DNA of 64,000 bases from the NCBI RefSeq assembly GCF_024256385.1, contig NZ_JAMLFW010000001.1, positions 1,240,001-1,304,000 on the forward strand, given 5' to 3'. The DNA comes from Anatilimnocola floriformis. GTDB lineage: Bacteria > Planctomycetota > Planctomycetia > Pirellulales > Pirellulaceae. The notes below the pieces were generated by a model. The model searched no databases and had not been told where the DNA came from. It was given only the letters and a program-made list of their open reading frames with translations. This document shows positions 25,740-37,175 of this stretch, one piece after another; the first letter of the stretch is position 1; each line of letters begins with the position of its first letter. The translations under genes and the position numbers were made by a program.

Positions 25740-28700
25740 CTACCGCTTCATCAACGCCTCATCCAAGTTCAGCAGCACGTTTCCCACAACCGTCCAAGCC
25801 GCGAGTTCGGCGGTCGTGGCGTCTTTCGGCAATGGGCCGATGGGCTCGGTGGCGAGCTTTTTGGCAGCTTCGGGCTGTTGTTCGAATTTGGAACGGGAGT
25901 TCTCGAAGAGTTTGACTAAGCGTGATTGTTCGTCAGCGGTTGGCGGGCGGGTGAGGACGAGGCGAAATGCGTAGTGCATCCGCTCGTCAGGAGTTGCACC
26001 ACCTTCGGTGACCACTTTGCGGCCAAGTGCCTGAGCGGCTTCGATGTAGACCGGGTCATTGAGCGTGACCAGCGCCTGCAGCGGGGTGTTGGTGCGGCCG
26101 CGGCGGACGGTGCAGACCTCGCGATTCGGCGCGTCGAACGTGGCCATCGACGGATAGGGATTTGACCGTCGCCAAGTGGTGTAAAGTGCCCGGCGATGCC
26201 GATCCACGCCGTCGCTGGTTTGCCAATCGATGCCGCTGCCGAAGGCGGCCGAGAGGCCCATGGAGGGCTGCATCGGCTTGACCGGCGGGCCGTACATCTT
26301 GTTGCTGAGCAAGCCGCCGACGGCCAGCGTTTGATCGCGGACCATTTCGGCCGACAGGCGGAAGCGTGGGCCGCGAGCGAGCAGGCGGTTGTCGGGATCG
26401 CGACTTTGGAGATCAGGTGTGACACGCGACGACTGCCGATAGGCGGCCGATGTGACGAGCTTTTTCACGAAGGCTTTCAGATCCCACTTGTTTGCTGTGA
26501 GATCCGTCGCCAGCCAATCGAGCAGTTCGGGATGAAACGGCAGTTCGCCTTGCGAGCCGAATTCTTCGCTCGTGGCCACAATGCCAGTGCCGAAGATTTG
26601 TTCCCAATAGCGATTGGCCACCACACGAGCGGTGAGCGGATTGGCGGGATCGACGAGCCAATTGGCGAGCGCGAGGCGCTGCGGCAAATCCTTCTGCAGC
26701 GGCGGGAAAATTGCCGGCGTGCCGGGCTTCACGACTTCGCCCAGGTCGAGATAGTTGCCACGATGTTGCAGCTTCGTCTCGCGACCGGCGCCGGCCATTT
26801 CTTTCATGATCGGCACGGTATCGGGCTTGAGATCGGCGATTTGCTTCTTGAGTGCTGCCTGCTTCGCGCGCACGTCTTTGAGCTCTGGAGCGATGCTCAC
26901 GAAATGCTTGCTCAAGACCTCTTTCTGCGCCACGGTTCGTTGATCGGCGGCGACTTGCATCGCGGCGAGCACATCGGCGGGCGTTTCGGTCCAGCGTTGC
27001 ACTTGATCATCGGCCGTTGCGCTGAGGCGGAACTTGCCGAGCGTGTGCTGCTTGTGATTTGATTGCTGCTCGATGGTGACGAGCAGTTTGCTGCCTTCGG
27101 CGACCTCGACGGCTTGCTTCGCGACGAGCGTCAACGCGTGCGACTCGCCGAGCTTACCGCCGACGGCCCAACCTTTTTGCTTGTCCTTAGTACTGATGGC
27201 GTTTGCGGCCTCGAACTGCGGTTGCGAGAAATCGGCGAGGGCGACTGCAAACTCAATGGCACGGCGACCTGAGAGGGAATACTCAGCGGATGGGTCGGGA
27301 TGTTTTGCCGCCTTCTGTTCCCAGACGACTTCCTTCTTGTCATTCAGCACGCTGATCTTGAAATCGGCCAGGCGGTTGCCGACGTTGCCGTCGGTGCGGT
27401 TCCAGAGGACGATGCGATCGATGGCTTGCGAACTCTTGAGATCGACTTCCCACCACGGATTATCCGAAGCGGCCGTGTGCGTGACGCTCTTCTTTTGGTA
27501 GTCGCCGTCGGTGTTGCCATCAATGGCGTACTTCGCGGGACCATCGTAGTCGGTGCTACTTTGCGTGGCTTCGCCGCTCTTCGCCAGGTTGTCGTTGCCG
27601 GAAAAGACTTGCACTTCGGCGAGCGAAAGCATTTTGTTCTTGCCGGGGATTTCGACGCGAACGAAGCGACCACTGAGCGACTTTCCCTGCGGTGGTTCGA
27701 TTACGGCGTCGATGTTGGTGATCACGAAGTTGCCGCCCGCATGGCCGGGGCCTTTACCGGGTAATTTGTCATCGGCGAGCGTTTCGAGTTTGATCGCCCG
27801 GATTTTTCCAGCAGCGAGCGGCAATTCCAGCGTGTAGTTGTCGTTGGCCGATGCTTCGGCGACCGTCACCGTGCCATCATCGGCGATCTCGCCTTTGAGT
27901 TTGGCTTGCGATGAAAACGAAGCCGGTTTCAACGTGCTCCAAATCAGCGAGCGCGGGAAGTTCTCTTCCCATTTCGTTTGTGCAGCGACTAACTCCGGCG
28001 TGCTGGCTTGCAACGAGCGCTCGACGGTAACCAGTTCTGCTTCGAGCTTACCTTTGCGTTCGAGCTGATCGGGCGAGTAACGCGTCAGCAGCGGCGATTC
28101 GTCGCGGCGGTCGGCGTCTTCGCTGTTGTTGAAGATCGCAAACAGCCCGAAAAATTCTTTCTGCGACAGCGGATCGTATTTGTGTGTGTGGCACTGCGCG
28201 CAGGCGATTGTCGTTCCCATCCACACTGCCATCGTGGTGTTCACGCGATCGACAACGGCGACGTTGCGGAACTCTTCGTCATTCGTGCCGCCTTCGTTGT
28301 TCGTTAGCGTGTTGCGATGAAAGGCCGTCGCGGTCAATTGCTCGTCGGTGGGATTCGGCAGCAGGTCGCCAGCGATCTGCTCAATCGTGAATTGATCGAA
28401 GGGCTTGTTCGCGTTGAACGAACGAATGACGTAATCGCGATACAGCCAGATGACGCGCGATGGGTCGTCGGCATAGCCAGCCGAGTCGGCGTAGCGGGCG
28501 AGGTCTAGCCATTGATGGGCCCAGTGTTCGCCGTAGGCTTCTTTCGCGAGGAGCCGATCAACGAGCTTTTCGTAGGCCTGCGGGTCGCTGTCTTTGACGA
28601 AGGCATCGACCTCGGCAATAGTCGGCGGCAAGCCGGTGAGATCGAGAGACAAACGGCGGATGAGCGTGTAGCGATCGGCTTCGGGCTGCGGCTGCAAACC

Positions 28701-29207
28701 TTCGGCTTCCATCCGGGCAAGCAGGAAGCGATCGATCTCGTTCTTCGGCCAGGCAGCGTTCTTAGTCGCCGGCAGGACGGGACGAACCGGCGGCGAATAA
28801 GACCAGTGCTGCGCGTAGTGCGCGCCTTGCTTGATCCACTCGCGCAGTAGTTCGACATCTTTCGCCGCCAGCTTCTTACCGGTCTTCGCCGGCGGCATCA
28901 TTTCATCAGGATCGGTCGAAGCAATCCGCTTCAGCAGATCACTCTTCTCGGGCTGACCCGGAACAATCGCGAAGTTGCCGCTGCCGAGATCGACCTTGGC
29001 CCCTTCGAGCGTATCGAGACGCAAGCCATCGACGCCGCCTTTCCGCTCGGCCGGATCCGGGCCGTGGCAGAAATAGCAGTTGTTCGAGAGGATTGGCTTG
29101 ATGTCGCGATTGAAGTCGATCTTGCGCGCGGGCTCGGCAAGTGAACCGCGCGATACGCAAGCAACCGCGACAAATAGTGCAGTCCAAGAAGACAAGCAGC
29201 GAAGCAT
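25740..29207 (-). CDS. DUF1549/DUF1553 protein with planctomycete cytochrome c domain
   Basis: 1155 residues from the ATG at 29205-29207 with a signal peptide (MLRCLSSWTALFVAVACVSR). A heme-binding CYFCH motif appears near residue 45 (SNNCYFCHGPDPAERKGG), the PSCyt1 domain. A DUF1549 segment follows (around NEIDRFLLARMEAEGL and LDLTGLPPT), then an F5/8-type or concanavalin-like central insert (DGPAKYAIDGNTDGDY), and the DUF1553 domain at the C-terminus (NPLTARVVANRYW, NREVCTVRRGRTNTPLQALVTLNDP). Probably exported and involved in polysaccharide or sulfated-sugar turnover, by family association only. Usual partner of DUF1501. Confidence 0.92.
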   Translation of the reverse strand: MLRCLSSWTALFVAVACVSRGSLAEPARKIDFNRDIKPILSNNCYFCHGPDPAERKGGVDGLRLDTLEGAKVDLGSGNFAIVPGQPEKSDLLKRIASTDPDEMMPPAKTGKKLAAKDVELLREWIKQGAHYAQHWSYSPPVRPVLPATKNAAWPKNEIDRFLLARMEAEGLQPQPEADRYTLIRRLSLDLTGLPPTIAEVDAFVKDSDPQAYEKLVDRLLAKEAYGEHWAHQWLDLARYADSAGYADDPSRVIWLYRDYVIRSFNANKPFDQFTIEQIAGDLLPNPTDEQLTATAFHRNTLTNNEGGTNDEEFRNVAVVDRVNTTMAVWMGTTIACAQCHTHKYDPLSQKEFFGLFAIFNNSEDADRRDESPLLTRYSPDQLERKGKLEAELVTVERSLQASTPELVAAQTKWEENFPRSLIWSTLKPASFSSQAKLKGEIADDGTVTVAEASANDNYTLELPLAAGKIRAIKLETLADDKLPGKGPGHAGGNFVITNIDAVIEPPQGKSLSGRFVRVEIPGKNKMLSLAEVQVFSGNDNLAKSGEATQSSTDYDGPAKYAIDGNTDGDYQKKSVTHTAASDNPWWEVDLKSSQAIDRIVLWNRTDGNVGNRLADFKISVLNDKKEVVWEQKAAKHPDPSAEYSLSGRRAIEFAVALADFSQPQFEAANAISTKDKQKGWAVGGKLGESHALTLVAKQAVEVAEGSKLLVTIEQQSNHKQHTLGKFRLSATADDQVQRWTETPADVLAAMQVAADQRTVAQKEVLSKHFVSIAPELKDVRAKQAALKKQIADLKPDTVPIMKEMAGAGRETKLQHRGNYLDLGEVVKPGTPAIFPPLQKDLPQRLALANWLVDPANPLTARVVANRYWEQIFGTGIVATSEEFGSQGELPFHPELLDWLATDLTANKWDLKAFVKKLVTSAAYRQSSRVTPDLQSRDPDNRLLARGPRFRLSAEMVRDQTLAVGGLLSNKMYGPPVKPMQPSMGLSAAFGSGIDWQTSDGVDRHRRALYTTWRRSNPYPSMATFDAPNREVCTVRRGRTNTPLQALVTLNDPVYIEAAQALGRKVVTEGGATPDERMHYAFRLVLTRPPTADEQSRLVKLFENSRSKFEQQPEAAKKLATEPIGPLPKDATTAELAAWTVVGNVLLNLDEALMKR

Positions 29208-29353
29208 CGTGCGAACCGCCTCGAAGTGCAGGGAGGGAAAGGGCGCCGGGCAACTATTCAGGTGGGAGTCGCGCAAGCTAAGTCGCGGCGACAAGCCCCC
29301 ATTATATGTGCACCCTTACTCCCGATGCTATCAATCTGCGGCTGCAATTCGGG

Positions 29354-29830
29354 CTATTTCGTGCCGTGGTCATGCCCGGCGTGGGCGACCATTTCCTTGC
29401 AGGTCTTTTCGCACTTGCGGCATTCGGCGGCGCATTCCTTCATGTGCTTGTCGTCCGGAAACTTCTCACATTCCTTGCCGCACATCGCGCAGGCGTCGAC
29501 ACAGGCCTTGCAAATAAGGGCGGAGAACGGACCGCCGCGGGCGACTATCGAGGCCGCAGTGGCGCAGAAGGCGGCGCAATCCAAACAAGTGGCCAGCGTG
29601 GTGGCGTGGTCCTTTTTGCCGGATTCCAGCTGATCGGCGCAGTGGGCTGCGCAGCTTTCGCACTCTCGCTGACAGTCGGAGCAGGCCTTAGCGCAGGCAT
29701 CCGACATCTCCCCATGCTCGTGGCCGCCGGCGCTCTTCGCAGCCGGCACCTGGCCGGATGCTCCCTGCTGCCAGGCTCCGAGCGCGACTGCTGTCAAACC
29801 CGCCACCGTGAACGCTCGTCGTCCGACCAT
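29354..29830 (-). CDS. Four-helix-bundle copper-binding protein, Csp-like, exported
   Basis: 158 residues. A Tat-type signal (MVGRRAFTVAGLTAVALGAW) precedes a helical domain with regularly spaced Cys: CAKACSDCQRECESCAAHC, CLDCAAFCATAA, CKACVDACAMCGKECEKF and CRKCEKTCKEM, plus His-rich GGHEHGEM and HAGHDHG at the ends. This is the layout of Csp1-type copper storage proteins, in which the Cys line the core of a four-helix bundle and store Cu(I). No adjacent copper exporter or regulator is seen. Stands alone after the DUF1553 gene. Confidence 0.88.
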   Translation of the reverse strand: MVGRRAFTVAGLTAVALGAWQQGASGQVPAAKSAGGHEHGEMSDACAKACSDCQRECESCAAHCADQLESGKKDHATTLATCLDCAAFCATAASIVARGGPFSALICKACVDACAMCGKECEKFPDDKHMKECAAECRKCEKTCKEMVAHAGHDHGTK

Positions 29831-30358
29831 GATTCCACTCCTTGCAGTGAGGATTGATTTGGTAACTCGAGCCGAGGCTGGTGCAGGTTCTGGACCGTTC
29901 GGGATTTTTCAGATGACGAATGCGTTTGCGAACAATCGCGCTGGTTATTGGCAAATTCTCTTGAAACGGTTAGGTCGCGCGCGTTAGAAAACGTTTACTT
30001 ATCCATTGCTCCCCGTTTCTCATCTGCGAGGGGAGGTGTTCATGATGTAACCGCACCCTTTGGCGGCGCGACTTGATTCGCCGTACAAGCGGGTTTTCTG
30101 TCAGCCACTCACGACTGGTCTCATTTATTTATTCCGCGGTCGGCTTTCGATTGAAGGCAGCGCCGCACCTTTCTTTCTGCGGCTGCAGATCGCTTTGCTT
30201 GTTCTCGCAATCTCTTCGCTGACCGCGGCCCTGATCAATCTAGCCGCCGAGTGATTTTCGCAATCACGTTGCGGCTGCGCTCGCGTTGCGCGCATGGGCA
30301 ACGAGCACTCATTCGATTCTTCATACAGACATTTCATTCAATAACACTGGAGGCTGTC
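29831..30358. other. Intergenic region, no supported gene
   Basis: 528 bases between divergent genes. One 64-codon frame (TTG start at 30060) ends at 30254 and contains a hydrophobic segment, but lacks a ribosome-binding site. GGAGG near 30350 belongs to the following membrane-protein gene. No copper-box-like operator recognised. Confidence 0.5.
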
Positions 30359-32074
30359 ATGAACTCATCTGCCTCATCCATAAAAGGCATTTCGCACTTT
30401 TTGTACTCACAGAATCCGTTCTATTTGATCGGCACGCTGGTGATTTTATTTGGGCTGCAGCAATGCCTGGGAAAGGAGCCGCAGTTAGCGGCGTCGGGCA
30501 TGCTCTCGACAATGCTCGCCGGATACACGCTGCTACTGGCCGGTGTGGCGATCGTCATCGTGCGGTGGGGGAATTTGTGGGACGATGTGCGCACCATTCT
30601 GCTGGTGGTCGTGCTGCTGTTTTACATGCTGTCGGTAAGTCTCGACGTGCAAGTGCTGGAGCAGCCCGAGTCGGGGTCGTTCTTGCTCGGCGCGGGATTG
30701 CTGTTCTCGCTCGTGCTGAGTGAGTTTCTGTTTCGACAGCTGCGCTTGCAGTTGCCGCTGGCTTATCGACTGGCGTTTTATTTGTCGCTGGCTGTGTTGT
30801 TTTTGTATCCCATCGCGCTGGCTTGGATCAGCTTTTATCGTTGGTATCAACTGCGGACCTGGGCGCTGGGCAGCTTCAGCATCGTCGCGGCTTGGCCGTT
30901 GTTGGCGCTCGTGCCGGCGGTGCGAAGTCGCGCGCCAGTACCGATGCCGTGCCGGGCGACGTGGAAGGCTCCGTACTATCCCTGGTCGCTGTTTGTGTTT
31001 CTTACGATCGGCATGGGGATGCGGGCCTGGTGGCTGACGATCTCGTTCGACCCGACGAAAGGGGCCGGCAATTGCTTTCAGCCGTATTTTCTCATTCCCC
31101 TCGTACTCGTTTGGGCGATCATCTTGATTGAAGGGGGCGTGGTGCAACATTCACGCTGGGCCCTGCGCGCGGGACTGCTCCTGCCGTGGCTTGCACTCGC
31201 GCTGGGATATGCAGGATCGGGAAACAGCACGGCCGACGCGCTGTTCGTCGGTGAGTTACGGAGAACAATCGGGACGCCGCCGCAACTCGCGGCGTGGAGT
31301 GTGCTGGCCTTCCAAGGTTGGGCATTCTGGCGGACGAGCCATCTTGTGGGCGTACATCGTTGGCAGGAATTGGCGTTTACGGTGCTGGCGGTTCTCGCTT
31401 GCTTTACGGGCGAACGGACCATCTATTGGCGATCGCTGGCCATGCCAAATTCGGCGGGGCTGGCGATTGTCGCGGCGGGCTGGATCGCCAACGCCTGGCG
31501 ATTGAACTGCAGTTATCGCGCGTTGCTGGCGGCGGTGTTCGGCGGTTTGTACTTGTCGACATCGGGTGCGATCGGACAGCTCAGTGATCCGCAAGGTTTC
31601 TGGCGACTGCACGCGCCAGTGCTGATCGTGCTGGCCCTCGTGGCTGTGTTTCAAGATCGTCTTGCCCAGCGCTTGCGCAGGCTAATGCTTTCGACCGTGC
31701 CGACGCTCGCGCTCGCGGCGGCGATTGTCTATCCGTGGTGGTTCGGCGATGTGCCTGCCGTCGTTCTCGCCGCCTGGCTCGGTTACCTCTTGCTGATTGC
31801 AGTTCGTTTTTGGCAGCTCGATCGTTATGTACCGCAGCTCACGGCAGCACTCCTCACGCTGGCGAGCAACGGCGCATTATGGATCTGGCCGGCTGGCGCT
31901 TGGCTATCGACATCGTGGTTGGCTGCTGGCTTGCCGTATCTGACGGCGGGGCTGCTTGTCGTTGCGGCGGGACTGGCCATCAGTCTGCTGAAGATGGGCA
32001 TCGTCGAGCATGGTCGCAATTGGCTGCGGATCTTTAACGAGCATCTGCAATGGTCGCAAGTGGAAAGCAGTTGA
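30359..32074 (+). CDS. Polytopic membrane protein of unknown function
   Basis: 571 residues from the ATG at 30359, with GGAGG just upstream; the frame is open 36 codons further up without support. About 15 or more hydrophobic segments, Trp-rich loops and small polar loops, with no soluble domain. The composition resembles a transport or sensor membrane protein, but no motif is recognised. It stands alone; the hairpin downstream at 32109-32133 belongs to the convergent gene. Confidence 0.75.
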   Translation: MNSSASSIKGISHFLYSQNPFYLIGTLVILFGLQQCLGKEPQLAASGMLSTMLAGYTLLLAGVAIVIVRWGNLWDDVRTILLVVVLLFYMLSVSLDVQVLEQPESGSFLLGAGLLFSLVLSEFLFRQLRLQLPLAYRLAFYLSLAVLFLYPIALAWISFYRWYQLRTWALGSFSIVAAWPLLALVPAVRSRAPVPMPCRATWKAPYYPWSLFVFLTIGMGMRAWWLTISFDPTKGAGNCFQPYFLIPLVLVWAIILIEGGVVQHSRWALRAGLLLPWLALALGYAGSGNSTADALFVGELRRTIGTPPQLAAWSVLAFQGWAFWRTSHLVGVHRWQELAFTVLAVLACFTGERTIYWRSLAMPNSAGLAIVAAGWIANAWRLNCSYRALLAAVFGGLYLSTSGAIGQLSDPQGFWRLHAPVLIVLALVAVFQDRLAQRLRRLMLSTVPTLALAAAIVYPWWFGDVPAVVLAAWLGYLLLIAVRFWQLDRYVPQLTAALLTLASNGALWIWPAGAWLSTSWLAAGLPYLTAGLLVVAAGLAISLLKMGIVEHGRNWLRIFNEHLQWSQVESS

Positions 32075-32106
32075 AGCCACTACGCAAAAAAAGACTTCGG
32101 CAAAAA

Positions 32107-32134
32107 AAAGACCCCGGCAACAAGCCGGGGTCTA
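32107..32134 (-). terminator. Rho-independent terminator of the LEPR-XLL-like gene
   Basis: The stem AGACCCCGGC / GCCGGGGTCT with a five-base loop is followed, on the minus strand, by a run of eight T (AAAAAAAA at 32102-32109 on the plus strand). It lies 29 bases after the stop of the minus-strand gene ending at 32163. Confidence 0.88.
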
Positions 32135-32162
32135 CGGGGATTCGCTGATTGGCCAGTCGCGA

Positions 32163-33449
32163 CTAACCAAGTGGCAGGCCCAGACGCGATGTGAACGCGC
32201 CGTTCAGGTTGCCGTTGACGTTCGTGTTCAAACTGCCGGGCGTTAAGTCGTTGGCGCCCAGGCTGCCGAGAATTGCGGCGTTATTGCTCGAATTGATTCC
32301 GGCTTGAGCGTTCACATCGCTCTGACTATTGAGGTTGGCAAAGAAACTATCGACGTTGTTGCCGGCCACGCCGAAGTTATTGGCGTTGGCGAGAGCAATC
32401 TGCGCGGCCAGATTTGTATCGATGTCGGCGAGACTCGCATTGTTGAATAGCCCGACTTCGTCGAACAAGTTGTCGCCTGTGATGTTGAGCGCGGCAGCGC
32501 CACCGATCGAGCCGTTGAGGTTCTGATCAGTATTCAGCAGAGCACTCGGGCCGATGTTGGCCGAGCTATTCAGCGCTGAACTCAAAGCCAGGTTGGCGGT
32601 CATTACGGTATCAATGTCAGCGTTTGTGCCAATGCCGCTAGCCGTTGATTGGCCGACGTCATCGATGGCGGCAGTCACATCAGCTTCGACTGCAGCGTCA
32701 ACATTGACGTCTTCGCCGGCGCTAGAACTGTTGCTGCTCAGAGTGCGGAAGTTACTCGCATTCCCGTCACTGTTCGTATTCGGGTCCAGGTGGTCGCCGA
32801 GATCACTGTCGTCGGGCAGGTAGTAACCGCCATCGCCGCTACCACCACCACCGCCGGGGTTATTCGGATCGAGATGATCGCCTTGGCCACTTTCATCGGG
32901 CAGGTAGCCGTCGTTGGTCCCGCCGGCAAGATTGCTGGGCGATGAGCTATCGGCGGCCGTTGAGTTGACCGAGATATTGTCATCGGTTGTGCTGCCAAGG
33001 AGATGGAGATTGGCCTCGTTGGCCACTTTCGCGCTTACTGTGTCTGCGCCGCTACCAGTCTGAATTAGCAGTTGTTGGTTGGCATTCGCAGTCGTCGAGG
33101 CGCTAGCTTGACCATCAACCGTCAGGTTGTCGTTGCCGTTACCGAGCGCGACTCGTGTAAGAAATTGAACATCGCTCGCTACAAATGGTGCGCTGCTGCC
33201 GTTGATGGTCGTCGCACTGCCGCCAGCGTTCACACCGCTCAACTGCACGCTACCGTCGCTCATCGTCTGCAGATGAAGGCCATTGTCGGCGGCATCACCT
33301 TGAATCATCAAGTTGCCACCGATTGCCGCGGCCCACACATTGCCCGCGAGCACCGCTCGGCCTTCAAGGCCTTCTAGAAAGAGGCTTCGGTGTTTCACCG
33401 AGGCTTGTTGCTGAGTTGAGCGACGCTTGGCTGTAACGAGCGTATTCAT
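32163..33449 (-). CDS. Secreted surface protein with LEPR-XLL-like N-terminus
   Basis: 428 residues. The N-terminus (KHRSLFLEGLEGRAVLAG) matches the planctomycete LExLExRxxLA signal that precedes many large surface proteins. A beta-rich repeat region follows, with RVALGNGNDNLTVDG and IQTGSGADTVSAK like RTX or haemolysin-type units. A central Gly/Asp/Pro-rich stretch contains two related units, YLPDESGQGDHLDPN and YLPDDSDLGDHLDPN. The C-terminal half is Asn/Ala/Leu-rich with degenerate tandem units (SLADIDTNLAAQIALANANNF). Low-complexity, probably extracellular. Confidence 0.75.
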   Translation of the reverse strand: MNTLVTAKRRSTQQQASVKHRSLFLEGLEGRAVLAGNVWAAAIGGNLMIQGDAADNGLHLQTMSDGSVQLSGVNAGGSATTINGSSAPFVASDVQFLTRVALGNGNDNLTVDGQASASTTANANQQLLIQTGSGADTVSAKVANEANLHLLGSTTDDNISVNSTAADSSSPSNLAGGTNDGYLPDESGQGDHLDPNNPGGGGGSGDGGYYLPDDSDLGDHLDPNTNSDGNASNFRTLSSNSSSAGEDVNVDAAVEADVTAAIDDVGQSTASGIGTNADIDTVMTANLALSSALNSSANIGPSALLNTDQNLNGSIGGAAALNITGDNLFDEVGLFNNASLADIDTNLAAQIALANANNFGVAGNNVDSFFANLNSQSDVNAQAGINSSNNAAILGSLGANDLTPGSLNTNVNGNLNGAFTSRLGLPLG

Positions 33450-33750
33450 GAGAGGAGACCAATATTCCTGAAGGGATGCAAAGGCGAATTCGCTGCACTC
33501 CTTTGCGGTTCAAACTTTCCTAGCAGCGATGAATACGGCTAAACGCAACAGGAATGCCAAATGTTTTCTGGTTCGATGGTGTTGTCTCATTGCCCCGCTC
33601 GTGGGGTTTTTGCATTCGCGTTCGCAAGTGCGATGCCGGCAAAGGCCCGTTTGATTGCAGCCACTGTGAACGATTTGCGACGCCTACCGCCGAGCAGTAC
33701 CATGCGGCGACCTACCTGATCGATTTCCCTCCAACGCAAAGGCCTCTTCC
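33450..33750. other. Intergenic region between divergent genes
   Basis: 301 bases without a supported gene, between the LEPR-XLL-like gene and the DUF1080 gene. No repeat family of this window is present. It presumably contains two divergent promoters, but I cannot place them with confidence. Confidence 0.4.
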
Positions 33751-34368
33751 ATGCGCAGCTATTGGTTAGGACTCGCCGTGATCGTCTTTTGTTCGCCGTT
33801 ATTTTCCGCGACGTTATTCGCCGCCGATGAACTGAGCGACCAAGAGAAGAAGGATGGCTATGTATCTCTCTTCAACGGCCAGGATCTGACGAACTGGCGG
33901 TTCGACGAAGAGTCGCCGCCGACAAAGCTGCCTGAGAATTGGAAAGTGGAAGAGGGCGTAATCAAAGTTACCGGCGGTGGCAGCCCGCACTTGGCATCGG
34001 CCAAGGAGTATGTTGACTTCGAGTTTCGTTTTGAGTGGCGAGGCATGAAACCGAAGTACAACAGCGGCTTGTTCATTCGCAGCGGCAAGAAGGTCGGCGC
34101 TCATCAGATTAATCTCGCCAGCGGCGGAGAAGGGAACTTTCTCAACGGCAAGCTGACCGGCGGCAAGCCCGTGCCGATGCTGCAAAAGCCAGCGGGCGAG
34201 TGGAACGAATGGCAAGTGCGCTGCGTGGGTGACAAAGTCACGTTTCACTGCAACGGCCAACTCGCCTGGGAAGGAACCGGCCTCGCTGCGAAGAGCGGCT
34301 ATCTCGGTTTGCAGGCCGAAGGGGCGCCGCTGGAGTTTCGCAAGCTGCGGATTCTGGAAATCAAATAG
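33751..34368 (+). CDS. DUF1080 (3-keto-disaccharide hydrolase-like) secreted protein
   Basis: 205 residues with a signal peptide (MRSYWLGLAVIVFCSPLFSATLFA). The concanavalin-like DUF1080 domain starts at GYVSLFNGQDLTNWRFDE and includes FRFEWRGMKPKYNSGLFIRS, GEWNEWQVRCVGDKVTFHCNG and GYLGLQAEGAPLEFRKL, the usual sequence of blocks. The family includes hydrolases of 3-keto-disaccharides, but many members are uncharacterised. Likely extracellular or periplasmic carbohydrate binding or cleavage. Confidence 0.9.
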   Translation: MRSYWLGLAVIVFCSPLFSATLFAADELSDQEKKDGYVSLFNGQDLTNWRFDEESPPTKLPENWKVEEGVIKVTGGGSPHLASAKEYVDFEFRFEWRGMKPKYNSGLFIRSGKKVGAHQINLASGGEGNFLNGKLTGGKPVPMLQKPAGEWNEWQVRCVGDKVTFHCNGQLAWEGTGLAAKSGYLGLQAEGAPLEFRKLRILEIK

Positions 34369-34629
34369 CCGACAGATTGGCAGACTGCGTGGCCGCGGCA
34401 ACAGCACTGCGTACCGATTGTGACGATCGCAGCGACTGCTGTGGTGGAATCTGCCGTACACCGCCGAACTCCTCGGCGCTTCACAAGGCACATGACCTAC
34501 GGTTGATGGGGCAGAAAATTTCAATGGACACGCGCGCCGCCTGCGCTTCACGCGGGCCGCTGCGCAAGCGTGCGCCATTCGATCAGCATGCCCAGTTTCG
34601 ACCTGAAGTTCACTGGTGCATCGTTCGTC

Positions 34630-35249
34630 ATGGCGACTCGTCCTGTTTTGACCTGGCTCGTACTCATCGTTGGCGAGGCGCTGCTCGCTTCGGTCGCGAT
34701 CGGGGCGTTCTGGTTTCAGGAATGGCAATACGCGCTGCCCACGCCGCGGCCCGCAGCGCTCCAGCAACCGGTTGTCGGTGATGTGATTCACCTCGCTGAA
34801 CTGCAACCAACGACCAAGCCGATCTGGTTGCACTTCTTCAATCCCGCTTGTCCTTGTTCTCGCTTTAATATCGATCACGTGCGCGATTTGATTGCCCGGT
34901 TCGGCGATCAGGTGCAAATTGTCGCCGTGCTCGAAGCCGATGACGATTCGCTCGCACAATTCAAGCAACTCAATCTCAAGTGTGCCGCGTTTGTCGATCA
35001 CCACGGCGAGTTTGCCAGGCGAACGGGCGTCTATTCCACGCCGCAGGGTGTGGTCTTGGATGAGCACTGCCAGTTGGTTTATCGCGGCAACTACAACCTC
35101 GGCCGATATTGCACCTCCGCAGAAACCGAATTCGTCCGCCGAGCGCTCGAAAACTGTCTGGCCCATCGGCCACCGCTGACGTTTCCCGCCGCGGCCACTG
35201 TCGCCATCGGCTGCGAATTGCCGGTCAATCGAGTGGAGGTCAGCGAGCG

Positions 35250-35253
<4 letters not shown>
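34630..35253 (+). CDS. Thioredoxin-like DUF6436-type membrane-anchored protein
   Basis: 207 residues from the ATG at 34630; earlier in-frame starts at 34570 and 34588 would add up to 20 residues. A single N-terminal transmembrane segment ([22 protein letters not shown]) is followed by a thioredoxin fold with [19 protein letters not shown], whose CPCS resembles a redox CxxC centre with the second Cys displaced. The C-terminal part contains [20 protein letters not shown]. The stop overlaps the histidine kinase start as ATGA, indicating translational coupling and possibly a redox input to the kinase. Confidence 0.8.

Positions 35254-37175
<1,922 letters not shown>

Noticed and set aside
30060-30254. 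64-codon ORF with a hydrophobic segment
   Set aside because: TTG start, no ribosome-binding site, no conserved features; kept only as a note in the intergenic entry.
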